A stretch of 7,093 bases of DNA from Anaerolineae bacterium. GTDB lineage: Bacteria > Chloroflexota > Anaerolineae > Aggregatilineales > Aggregatilineaceae. Made by a program: the position numbers and the translations under genes. Below the pieces are notes generated by a model. That model searched no databases. It was not told the origin of the DNA and saw nothing but the letters and a program-made list of their open reading frames with translations. The DNA is taken from positions 1-7,093 of the forward strand of contig JADLHR010000431.1 of the NCBI GenBank assembly GCA_020848665.1, given 5' to 3'. How positions within the stretch are numbered: position 1 is the stretch's first letter; each line of letters starts with the position of its first letter. Positions 1 to 5,864 of this stretch are shown piece after piece.

Positions 1-69
1 CCGCCGGAGACGATCCAGAACGACCCGCGCGTGATTGAGGCCTATCTGGGAGTGGGTACCTATGCTTGA
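1..69 (+). CDS. livG: LivG-type branched-chain amino-acid ABC transporter ATPase, C-terminal end only
   Basis: Only the last 22 codons are visible; the gene begins before the window and stops at TGA 67-69. The tail reads as DPRVIEAYLG followed by a short extension, which is the usual C-terminus of LivG/BraF ATP-binding subunits of high-affinity branched-chain amino-acid (HAAT family) importers. The assignment is supported by the next gene, which is the partner ATPase LivF and starts inside this one (ATG at 62), the standard livG-livF arrangement. The protein would sit on the cytoplasmic face of the membrane and hydrolyse ATP to drive uptake. Because so little is visible, the substrate cannot be judged: the same family also includes urea and amide importers. 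Confidence 0.75.
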   Translation, partial: PPETIQNDPRVIEAYLGVGTYA

Positions 70-769
70 AGTCCGCAACCTGCATGTGCATTATGGCGGC
101 ATCCACGCCCTGCACGGCGTTTCGCTGCGGGTGCCGGACGGCCAGATCGTCGCGCTCTTGGGGGCCAATGGCGCCGGAAAGAGCACCACGCTGCGCACAA
201 TCATGGGGCTGGTCAAGCCCAGCGAGGGTGAGATTGCGCTCGACGACCAGAACCTGATTGGCCTGCGCCCGTTTGAAGTGGTCCGGCGCGGTATTGCAAT
301 GGTGCCCGAAGGGCGCAAGGTGTTTGTTAACCTGACCGTCGCCGAAAACCTGCGGCTGGGCGCTTACGCCCGCCAGGACGCACCACAGGTCGAGCGCGAT
401 CTGCGCGACATCAACGCCCTGTTTCCGCGCCTGGCAGAACGCCAGACCCAGCGCGCCGGAACGCTTTCCGGCGGAGAGCAGCAGATGCTGGCCCTGGGCC
501 GGGCGCTGATGAGCAAACCGCGCGTCCTGATGATCGACGAGCCGTCGCTGGGGCTGGCTCCCGTGCTGACCGAGGGCGTCTTCCGCAAATTGCAGGAACT
601 GAATCGCGGCGGGCAGACCATTCTGCTGATCGAGCAGAATGCTCGCGCCGGGCTGAGCATTTCCGATTACGCCTATATCCTCGAAACCGGCAGGGTTGTT
701 CTCGAAGGGCCGGCGCAGGAGCTGGCCCAGATGGACGCGGTGCGCCAGTCGTACCTGGGCGTGCGCTGA
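62..769 (+). CDS. livF: LivF-type branched-chain amino-acid ABC transporter ATP-binding protein
   Basis: This 235-residue protein is a complete ABC ATPase of the LivF type and has the normal family length. Walker A is GANGAGKST (residues 34-42), the ABC signature is LSGGEQ (135-140), Walker B is LMIDEPS (156-162), and the family-typical EQN follows at 191-193. LivF pairs with LivG on the cytoplasmic side of the LivH/LivM permease and powers import of branched-chain amino acids or related substrates. An in-frame start exists at 35, but the ATG at 62 is preferred: it gives the family-typical N-terminus MLEVRNL and has GGGAG at 48-52, nine bases upstream. The start lies inside livG (8-bp overlap), so the two ATPases are probably translationally coupled. 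The permease and binding-protein genes must lie outside the window. Related importers for urea or amides cannot be excluded from the ATPase alone. Confidence 0.93.
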   Translation: MLEVRNLHVHYGGIHALHGVSLRVPDGQIVALLGANGAGKSTTLRTIMGLVKPSEGEIALDDQNLIGLRPFEVVRRGIAMVPEGRKVFVNLTVAENLRLGAYARQDAPQVERDLRDINALFPRLAERQTQRAGTLSGGEQQMLALGRALMSKPRVLMIDEPSLGLAPVLTEGVFRKLQELNRGGQTILLIEQNARAGLSISDYAYILETGRVVLEGPAQELAQMDAVRQSYLGVR

Positions 770-770
770 C

Positions 771-1142
771 GTGAGCGAAGAGTTGAACTGTCTGGTGTTG
801 GCGCTGATCTCCGGGGCGCTGATGGCCTTTTTCTTCGGTATGGCGCGAAACTACGGCAAGCCCGTTCCCCGCAGCCGTCACGTCGTTGACCGCGACGAAG
901 GCCCCTTCGTCGGACCCTGGGGAATCTTAGAGAGTCGCAAGCGCGATCCCGACCTGGAGTGGGACGAAATCGCCATTATCGACGACCTGCATCGCCAGGA
1001 CGACGAGGAGCACGACGAAGACGAAGCTGAAGACGAGGGCGACTGGCTGAGCCAGCCCGGCGACGACACGGGCAGCGGCTGGACGAACTTCGACTACATC
1101 GCAGCCGAGGAAATGGAGGACTACTGGGACGGTGACGAATAG
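771..1142 (+). CDS. Small acidic single-pass membrane protein of unknown function
   Basis: I do not recognise this 123-residue protein. It starts with GTG one base after the livF stop, so it is probably coupled to livF; the Shine-Dalgarno match is poor. Residues 6-25 form one hydrophobic helix (LNCLVLALISGALMAFFFGM), followed by a basic stretch (residues 26-41, five Arg/Lys) that predicts a cytoplasmic C-terminus by the positive-inside rule. The rest is strongly acidic: residues 65-90 are mostly Asp and Glu, and the protein ends WDGDE. The tail looks largely disordered, with scattered Trp residues (50, 64, 92, 104, 119) that could be contact points. The reading frame extends upstream to 696, but that part overlaps livF in another frame and is not protein-like. 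Role unknown: an accessory of the transporter, or just a neighbour in the operon. Confidence 0.6.
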   Translation: MSEELNCLVLALISGALMAFFFGMARNYGKPVPRSRHVVDRDEGPFVGPWGILESRKRDPDLEWDEIAIIDDLHRQDDEEHDEDEAEDEGDWLSQPGDDTGSGWTNFDYIAAEEMEDYWDGDE

Positions 1143-1166
1143 CGCGGCCTCAGAAGACGCCGCGCT
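1141..1166. terminator. GC-rich hairpin between convergent genes, possible bidirectional terminator
   Basis: AGCGCGGC (1141-1148) pairs perfectly with GCCGCGCT (1159-1166) around a 10-base loop, giving an 8-bp stem. It begins within the stop codon of the acidic membrane protein and lies 40 bases beyond the stop of the convergent S10 peptidase gene, where a shared terminator is expected. Neither side has a clear run of T after the stem (TGATTAG on the plus strand, ATTCGTC on the minus strand), so intrinsic termination is only moderately supported. Confidence 0.4.
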
Positions 1167-1205
1167 TGATTAGACCTTCGACAGCTGCCGGGAGCAGAAC
1201 AGCCC

Positions 1206-2696
1206 CTACCCGCCCAGGGCCTGACCGCCCAGCGCGCCCCGGACAAACTGCGCGACATCTTGCTTAAGCTGAGCCAGCGACACGATGTCCAGATACATCA
1301 TGTGTCCGGCCTCGTAAGTGGTTGTCTGGAAATTGCCGCGCACGGCCGGGTCCAGGTCCATGTGACTGAGGGTGTACTGCGTGGCAAATGGCGGCGTGGC
1401 GAGATCGTAGTGCCCCATCGCGATCAGCACCTTCATAAACGGATTTTGGGAGACAGCGCTCCGCAGCGGCTCGCTCGTATCCGGATACTTCCCCCGATCC
1501 CATTCCCAGTTCCTGCCAACATCCGGGCTGATAATCTCGTACCGGATATCGGTTTCGTAGCCCAGCTCCGCGCGCACATACTGGTTAAGCATGGCAGTGT
1601 ATGGCGGCATGATCGCCGACATCGCCGGATCGCAGTCGATATGCTCGCCGACCACCAGCTTGTCGATGCCTTTAAAGCGCGAGTCCAATCGCCCGGCGGT
1701 GCGCTTTTGGTCGCGCAGCAGCTCCTTGAAGAAATGCTGATCGCGTACCCGCAGGTTGCTGTCCTCAATGAAACGGGGCGAGAGGCCGGTGTAAGCGGCC
1801 AACTGCGCGATCACCGCCTCCCGCTCGCTGTCCGGCAATCGGTCACCCTTAGCCAGCGCCACGATATACTCGGTCTCGGCCCAGGCCCTGACTTCCTCGA
1901 ACACGTCGCGCAGGCTTCGCTGCTGGAGCGCAGGAGACAGCTTGCCGTGATACCATGCGGTCGCAGCGTATGTCGGCAGGAATAGCAGATAGGGCAGATC
2001 GTTGCCCTGCTCGAACTCAATCGTTTGGAAGTTAAAAACGGCCGAGATCAGCACCAGCCCGTTGAACGCGATCCCCTGCTCGAACAGGTGACCGGCCAGC
2101 CCGGCGGCGCGCGTCGTTCCATAACTCTCGCCGGCCAGAAACAGGGGAGAATTCCAGCGTTTGTAGCGTGTCAGGTACAGCCGGATGAATTCGCCCACCG
2201 ATTTGAGATCGTTTTCCAGGCTCCAGAACTCTTTTTTCTTCTCAGGATCAGCGGCCCGGCTGTAGCCGGTGCCGACCGGGTCGATAAACACCAGATCGGC
2301 CAGATCGAGCCAGGAATAAGCGTTTTCTTCAAGCCGGAAGGGCGGGCTGGGCATCCAGCCTTCGGGCTGCATAACGACCCGTTTCGGTCCGATGGCGCCC
2401 AGGTGCAGCCAGACGGACGATGACCCCGGCCCGCCGTTGAAGACAAACACCAGCGGGCGAGCAGCGGTCTGCTCAACACCATCAAGGGTGTAGGCCGTGA
2501 AGAAGATGCGCGCCGTGACCGCATCTTTGGCCTCGTCCCTGAGCGGGATCACCCCTGTCGTCGCGGTATACGACAGGGTTTCGCCGTTCAAGGCGATCTG
2601 GTGCTGAGTTACGATCGGCGGTGTTTCGGGAATCTCAGGCTTCTTCGAGCTTTCGTCGTTCGCGGTCTTTTCAGGTGTCTTCGGGTCGCCTGTCAT
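1206..2696 (-). CDS. S10-family serine carboxypeptidase-like protein
   Basis: This 496-residue protein has the layout of bacterial members of peptidase family S10 (alpha/beta-hydrolase fold, acidic-pH carboxypeptidases). The oxyanion-hole region NGGPGSSS is at 87-94 and FIDPVGTGYS at 137-146. The nucleophile elbow GESYG at 189-193 gives catalytic Ser191. Asp431 in GHYDLATPP and His465 in EAGHMMY complete the triad, so it should be active. The family removes C-terminal residues from peptides; the substrate here is unknown. Most relatives are secreted, yet the N-terminus (residues 1-28) is hydrophilic, rich in Lys, Glu and Pro, with no signal peptide, lipobox or membrane helix. That implies a cytoplasmic location or an unusual export route. 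ATG 2696 is the first ATG, GTG or TTG start in frame. The gene has its own likely promoter (2733-2761) and converges on the livF group. Confidence 0.92.
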   Translation of the reverse strand: MTGDPKTPEKTANDESSKKPEIPETPPIVTQHQIALNGETLSYTATTGVIPLRDEAKDAVTARIFFTAYTLDGVEQTAARPLVFVFNGGPGSSSVWLHLGAIGPKRVVMQPEGWMPSPPFRLEENAYSWLDLADLVFIDPVGTGYSRAADPEKKKEFWSLENDLKSVGEFIRLYLTRYKRWNSPLFLAGESYGTTRAAGLAGHLFEQGIAFNGLVLISAVFNFQTIEFEQGNDLPYLLFLPTYAATAWYHGKLSPALQQRSLRDVFEEVRAWAETEYIVALAKGDRLPDSEREAVIAQLAAYTGLSPRFIEDSNLRVRDQHFFKELLRDQKRTAGRLDSRFKGIDKLVVGEHIDCDPAMSAIMPPYTAMLNQYVRAELGYETDIRYEIISPDVGRNWEWDRGKYPDTSEPLRSAVSQNPFMKVLIAMGHYDLATPPFATQYTLSHMDLDPAVRGNFQTTTYEAGHMMYLDIVSLAQLKQDVAQFVRGALGGQALGG

Positions 2697-2732
2697 CAGT
2701 TCTGCTCGCTTGGGGAAAGAGACGAATAGCCC

Positions 2733-2761
2733 ATTGTGGATCAGCCGACAGGATTTGCCAA
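2733..2761 (-). promoter_or_regulatory. Probable sigma-70-type promoter of the S10 peptidase gene
   Basis: On the minus strand TTGGCA (2761-2756, 5 of 6 to TTGACA) is separated by 17 bases from CACAAT (2738-2733, 4 of 6 to TATAAT). Transcription would start near 2726, about 30 bases before the ATG at 2696. It occupies the 96-base gap between the SIS gene and the S10 gene, the only sizeable gap before that gene. No convincing terminator for the upstream SIS/moa transcript is visible in the gap, so read-through is possible. Confidence 0.5.
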
Positions 2762-2792
2762 ACGCCCCGCAGGTCGCAGGCCACTTGCCCGG

Positions 2793-3557
2793 CTACAGGT
2801 GCGGGTTGCGAGCCTGGTACCTTTCAACCAGGGCAGCGTTATGCTCAGGCGCGCCAGGCATATTGCCGCTGATATAGATCGGCGGCTCAAACCCCCTGGC
2901 CCGAAGCTGCCAGGCCGCCTCGGTCAGCACGGCATTCAGGATGAACGCGCCCGCGATGGTAGATAACGGCCCCATGCGCAGCCCGCTGCCGCCGATCTCG
3001 ACCAGTGCGTCGCCAGCCACACCCTGATTGTCGAACACGATGTCGGCGATGTCGGCCAGCTTTTTGCCCATGCTGGCGGCGGGCGCCTGCGCCGCGTAAG
3101 TCCGCGCCACAACCGCGATGACGGTCATGCCGATTTCTTTGGCTGCCAGCGCGATTTCAACCGGTACTGCGTTAACCCCGCTGTTTGAGAACACCCACAA
3201 TACGTCAGTCGCGGAGGGGCAATAACGCGCCAGAATCATCGAGCCAAGGCCGCCGGTTCGCTCCAGTTGCGTGCTGCTGACCGCGCCTTCGTGGAGCATC
3301 AGGCCTGGGCACAGAATCGGACAAACGGCCGCCAGTCCGCCTGCGCGATAGTGCCCCTCCTCGGCGAGCAGGTGCGAATGGCCCGTACCGAACAGGTACA
3401 CCTGGCCGTCCGCCTCAATCGCAGTCACCACCGCTGTCGCCGCCTGAGCCATCGCCTCTCGCTGAGTCGCGGCAATCGCATCCAGACGCGCGCACACAGC
3501 ATCCATGTAACTCCGGGCGCCGGGCAGGTCCTCGTCACTCGCGGTTATCGGCAGCAT
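2793..3557 (-). CDS. SIS-domain sugar-phosphate-binding protein (UPF0309-like)
   Basis: This 254-residue protein is a single-SIS-domain protein resembling the UPF0309 group. Visible landmarks are the phosphosugar-binding loop around GTGHSH (57-62), the second loop SNSGVNAVPVEIA (124-136), and the conserved tail GNMPGAPEHN (231-240). SIS domains bind phosphorylated sugars and act as isomerases, deaminase modules or sensors of sugar phosphates. The reaction of this group is not established, so no enzyme is named. It is soluble, with no signal peptide. ATG 3557 is chosen because it follows the moaC stop by one base (TGAGATG), implying translational coupling; a second Met at residue 18 is possible but would cut into the first helix. 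It therefore appears to be the last gene of the molybdenum-cofactor transcript. Its link to cofactor synthesis is unknown and may be only shared expression. Confidence 0.88.
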   Translation of the reverse strand: MLPITASDEDLPGARSYMDAVCARLDAIAATQREAMAQAATAVVTAIEADGQVYLFGTGHSHLLAEEGHYRAGGLAAVCPILCPGLMLHEGAVSSTQLERTGGLGSMILARYCPSATDVLWVFSNSGVNAVPVEIALAAKEIGMTVIAVVARTYAAQAPAASMGKKLADIADIVFDNQGVAGDALVEIGGSGLRMGPLSTIAGAFILNAVLTEAAWQLRARGFEPPIYISGNMPGAPEHNAALVERYQARNPHL

Positions 3558-3558
3558 C

Positions 3559-4011
3559 TCAAGTCAGGTGGCCGGCAGCCCTGGGCTGGTACTGGTAGTC
3601 GCCGGACTTGCCACCCGATTTCGAGACAAGCCTCAGCGAAGTGATCTCAAGCTCGCGGGTGTGCGGTTTCAGCATGTCATATAACGTCAGCGCAGCCAGG
3701 CTGGCCGCCGTCAGCGCCTCCATTTCAACGCCCGTCGGCGCGATAGTTTTGACCCGCGCCTGCACGCGCACCGCGCCCGGCTCAAACGCGTACTGGATTT
3801 CAACCTGGGTGATCGGTAAGGGGTGGCAGAACGGGATTAGCTCCGAAGTCTTCTTCGCGGCCAGAACGCCCGCCACCCGCGCGATCTCAAGCGCGTCGCC
3901 TTTTTCAAGCTGCCGGTCGCGCAGCATCTGCTGAATGTCATCGGGCATGGTAATCCAGGCTTCGGCGACTGCCTCACGCAGCGTAGGTGTTTTCTCGGTC
4001 ACGTCTTTCAT
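3559..4011 (-). CDS. moaC: Cyclic pyranopterin monophosphate synthase MoaC
   Basis: MoaC converts the MoaA product 3',8-cyclo-GTP into cyclic pyranopterin monophosphate in the first step of molybdenum-cofactor synthesis. It is cytoplasmic and normally hexameric. The 150-residue protein shows the family motifs LIPFCHPL (58-65), GVEMEALTA (94-102) and KSGGKSG (131-137). Lys37, Asp112 and Lys115 (in YDMLK) align with E. coli Lys51, Asp128 and Lys131, the catalytic residues. The start ATG overlaps the moaE stop (ATGA) and has AGAGG seven bases upstream (near 4019-4023), so it is well supported. The protein begins at the position of E. coli Met15 and lacks the usual first 14 or so residues that precede MVDVS. 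The in-frame sequence upstream does not resemble that segment. All catalytic residues remain, so it is probably functional. Confidence 0.96.
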   Translation of the reverse strand: MKDVTEKTPTLREAVAEAWITMPDDIQQMLRDRQLEKGDALEIARVAGVLAAKKTSELIPFCHPLPITQVEIQYAFEPGAVRVQARVKTIAPTGVEMEALTAASLAALTLYDMLKPHTRELEITSLRLVSKSGGKSGDYQYQPRAAGHLT

Positions 4012-4451
4012 AGAGCAGCCTCTTCGGAACCGGTCAAAGGGATGCCGTCCAAAAAACGGCTTTGTCCATCGAGATAGTGCTCCTCTTTCCAGATCGGAGC
4101 GCGGCGTTTGACTTCGTCGATGGCATAGCGCGACGCCTCGTACGCCTCGGCGCGATGGCCCGCCCAGACGACAATCGCCACGCTCAATTCGCCAAGCTGT
4201 AGGTGCCCGATCCGATGCTGTATTCGGCAGCGGCGCGCGTGGAACTTTGCCACCGCTTCCTGTTCGATCGCGCGCAGAACCTTCTCAGCGAGAGAGACAT
4301 GCGCCTCATAGGCCATCGACTCGACGGGGCGGCCTTCGTTCTCGTTGCGGACCGTGCCGCAAAACACGACGACCGCGCCGCTCGCGGCGTCCTCGGTCTC
4401 GCTCAGCAGGCGAAACAGATCAAGTGGGGCCTCACAAATCCACTGGCTCAC
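4008..4451 (-). CDS. moaE: Molybdopterin synthase catalytic (large) subunit MoaE
   Basis: MoaE is the large subunit of molybdopterin synthase. With thiocarboxylated MoaD it adds the dithiolene sulfurs to cyclic pyranopterin monophosphate. The 147-residue protein has GAVVVFCGTVR near the N-terminus (25-35) and the active-site segment KRRAPIWK, where Lys115 and Lys122 match E. coli Lys119 and Lys126 in identity and spacing. The frame is open to an ATG at 4499, but those 16 extra residues overlap moaD and do not look like MoaE. The GTG at 4451 is chosen because it lies four bases after the moaD stop, has GGAGGG seven bases upstream, and gives the normal length. The stop overlaps the moaC start by four bases. 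Confidence 0.95.
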   Translation of the reverse strand: MSQWICEAPLDLFRLLSETEDAASGAVVVFCGTVRNENEGRPVESMAYEAHVSLAEKVLRAIEQEAVAKFHARRCRIQHRIGHLQLGELSVAIVVWAGHRAEAYEASRYAIDEVKRRAPIWKEEHYLDGQSRFLDGIPLTGSEEAAL

Positions 4452-4455
4452 CGGC

Positions 4456-4704
4456 CTACCCTCCACTGACGGGCGGCAGCAGCCCGGCCTCGTCGCCATC
4501 CGCCAGAATGTAGCCGGGGCCGACGATAGTATCGTTCACGACGAAGGCGACCGCGCGCAGGCGCGAGCCAAGCGCAGGGAAGCGCATCGTGAGAACCGCG
4601 ACAAGTTCCTCGACGCTCAGTTGATCCTGAGCAACCTCAACCAGCTCTTCCCGGACGCCTGTGTCCTGCCTAAGCCCGCCATAGAACACCGCACGAACTT
4701 TCAT
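4456..4704 (-). CDS. moaD: Molybdopterin synthase sulfur-carrier subunit MoaD
   Basis: MoaD is the small ubiquitin-fold sulfur carrier of molybdopterin synthase. Its C-terminal Gly-Gly is activated, thiocarboxylated and inserted into the MoaE active site. The 82-residue protein has the expected N-terminus MKVRAVFYGGLR, a beta-grasp-like pattern, ADGDE near residues 68-72, and ends in PPVSGG with the essential Gly81-Gly82. The length matches the family (about 80). It lies 27 bases after moaA and just before moaE. The Shine-Dalgarno match is weak (GGAAAGG lies too far upstream), but there is no better start. No MoeB-like activating enzyme is in the window, so it must be supplied elsewhere in the genome. 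Confidence 0.95.
   Translation of the reverse strand: MKVRAVFYGGLRQDTGVREELVEVAQDQLSVEELVAVLTMRFPALGSRLRAVAFVVNDTIVGPGYILADGDEAGLLPPVSGG
4459..4464 (-). promoter_or_regulatory. Ribosome binding site that fixes the moaE start
   Basis: GGAGGG on the minus strand (4464-4459) ends seven bases before GTG 4451. It covers the last codons of moaD, so moaD translation ends on top of it. It rules against the longer reading from ATG 4499. Confidence 0.75.
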
Positions 4705-4731
4705 ACGCTGATTTCTGCGCCTTTCCGGGTG

Positions 4732-5742
4732 CTACCCGCCGATTTGATACATTTCAACTTTCCGCGTGTGCGCCGCCGTCTGCGACGTGCGGATCTCCGA
4801 ATAGCGATCATCTCGCCGCTGCCAAAGGCCCGCGATGACCTGCCGGATCTCGTCGTCGGAGGCGCCAGAGCGCAGCGGCTGGCGCAGATCCGTTCCGATG
4901 GCAGCAAATAAGCAGGTATAGAGGCTTCCATCGGGAGACAGGCGCAGCCGGGTGCAGCCGCCGCAGAACGGCTTCGTGACCGAGGCGATCACCCCGATTT
5001 CGCCACCACCATCGCGGTATCGGTAGCGCATTGCGACTTCGCCGGGATAGTTGCCCCCGACCGGTTCCAGCGGCAGCTCGGCGTCGATCAGGCTGACAAG
5101 CTCCTCGGCAGGCACCACCTGCTCCAGCTTCCACCCGTTTAAGGTGCCAACATCCATATATTCAATGAAACGAACAATATGACCGCGCTCGCGGCAAAAA
5201 CGCGCCAGTTCAACGACGGTATGGTCATTTACGCCGCGCTGTACGACGGTGTTAATCTTGATCGGCGCAAACCCGGCTGCTTCGGCAGCCGTGATGCCGT
5301 CCAGAATCCGCTGCACCCCTACTCGCTGGCCGTTTAGTCTTTTGAAGACTTCGTCATCCAGGCTGTCAAGGCTGACGGTCAGGCGGCGCAAGCCCGCGTC
5401 TTTGAGCGCCTGCGCTTTGCTTGCCAGCAGATAACCATTGGTGGTCATCGCAAGGTCTTCGACACCCGGAAGCCGCGCGATCTGAGCTGCCAGGCGCTCG
5501 ATACCGGGGCGCACAAGAGGCTCGCCACCCGTCAGGCGGATTTTCAGCGCGCCGAGAGACACAAGAATCCGGCTGAGGCGGGTGATCTCCTCAAAAGTCA
5601 AAAGCTGTTCTTTTGGCAGGAAGCGATACCGCTCGCCGAAGACATCAGCAGGCATGCAGTACGTGCAGCGAAAATTACACCGGTCCGTCACGGAGATACG
5701 CAGGTCCCTGAAAGGCCGTCCGATCCGATCGACAAGTTCCAC
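4732..5742 (-). CDS. moaA: GTP 3',8-cyclase MoaA (radical SAM)
   Basis: MoaA is the radical-SAM enzyme that rearranges GTP to 3',8-cyclo-GTP, the first committed step of molybdenum-cofactor synthesis. From GTG 5742 it has 336 residues, typical of the family. Cys22, Cys26 and Cys29 (CNFRCTYC) bind the SAM-cleaving 4Fe-4S cluster; TGGEP at 71-75 is a SAM contact; Cys260, Cys263 and Cys277 bind the second cluster that holds GTP. The C-terminal Gly335-Gly336, needed for activity in studied MoaA proteins, is present. The frame is open to TTG 5850, but residues encoded there are low-quality and cross the predicted promoter. GTG 5763 (343 residues) is the main alternative. GTG 5742 is preferred for GGAAG five bases upstream and for the family-like start VELVDRIGRPFRDLR. 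First gene of moaADEC. Confidence 0.96.
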   Translation of the reverse strand: MELVDRIGRPFRDLRISVTDRCNFRCTYCMPADVFGERYRFLPKEQLLTFEEITRLSRILVSLGALKIRLTGGEPLVRPGIERLAAQIARLPGVEDLAMTTNGYLLASKAQALKDAGLRRLTVSLDSLDDEVFKRLNGQRVGVQRILDGITAAEAAGFAPIKINTVVQRGVNDHTVVELARFCRERGHIVRFIEYMDVGTLNGWKLEQVVPAEELVSLIDAELPLEPVGGNYPGEVAMRYRYRDGGGEIGVIASVTKPFCGGCTRLRLSPDGSLYTCLFAAIGTDLRQPLRSGASDDEIRQVIAGLWQRRDDRYSEIRTSQTAAHTRKVEMYQIGG

Positions 5743-5747
5743 AGGCG

Positions 5748-5752
5748 CTTCC
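5748..5752 (-). promoter_or_regulatory. Ribosome binding site supporting the GTG 5742 start of moaA
   Basis: GGAAG on the minus strand (5752-5748) lies five bases before GTG 5742. The upstream candidate GTG 5763 has only CGAG nearby. The site decides between the two starts but is not a perfect Shine-Dalgarno sequence. Confidence 0.5.
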
Positions 5753-5794
5753 AACGTTGGCACACTCGACAGGCGTTCGTTCGCTTGATTGGGA

Positions 5795-5819
5795 TTATTA
5801 TACCCGGTATCGTTATTAT
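5795..5819. repeat. Short inverted and direct repeats inside the moa promoter
   Basis: ATACC and GGTAT (5800-5804 and 5806-5810) form a perfect 5-bp inverted repeat around one base, overlapping the -10 box. TTATTAT occurs twice in the same direction (5795-5801 and 5813-5819), 18 bases apart. Either could be part of an operator, but such short repeats also arise by chance in AT-rich promoter DNA. Confidence 0.3.
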
Positions 5820-5824
5820 GTCGT
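5797..5824 (-). promoter_or_regulatory. Probable sigma-70-type promoter of the moaADEC-SIS operon
   Basis: On the minus strand a perfect TATAAT (5802-5797) is preceded, after 16 bases, by ACGACA (5824-5819, 4 of 6 to TTGACA). Transcription would start near 5790, giving a leader of roughly 27 to 48 bases before GTG 5763 or 5742. The region is an AT-rich island in GC-rich surroundings and lies in the gap after the Cas4-like gene, where an operon promoter is expected. It suggests that the moa genes are transcribed independently of the nuclease genes. The leader is too short for a molybdenum-cofactor riboswitch. Confidence 0.6.
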
Positions 5825-5864
5825 CCCGCCTGTCTGTCCGGGGTGTACAAATCGGCTGTCCAGG

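Noticed and set aside
411..881. Minus-strand open frame (156 codons) opposite livF
   Set aside because: The translation is Arg/Pro-rich and unstructured, and livF with all its ATPase motifs occupies the same DNA.
1260..1985. Plus-strand open frame (241 codons) opposite the S10 peptidase
   Set aside because: It lies entirely within a gene with a complete catalytic triad on the other strand and shows no recognisable domain.
4452..4499. Longer MoaE starting at ATG 4499
   Set aside because: The extra 16 residues overlap moaD, do not resemble MoaE, and would ignore the GGAGGG site placed for GTG 4451.
5808..5824. ModE-like operator half site (TATCGTTATTATG) near the moa promoter
   Set aside because: It resembles one arm of the E. 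coli ModE operator as I remember it, but the inverted second arm (ATAACG) is missing at the expected distance.
5742..5850. Molybdenum-cofactor riboswitch upstream of moaA
   Set aside because: The predicted leader is only about 27 to 48 bases, far shorter than a Moco riboswitch, and no multi-helix fold is visible.
5833..5863. Terminator after the Cas4-like C-part gene
   Set aside because: Only short direct GGACAG repeats and a 6-base TGTACA palindrome are present; there is no stable stem followed by T residues.
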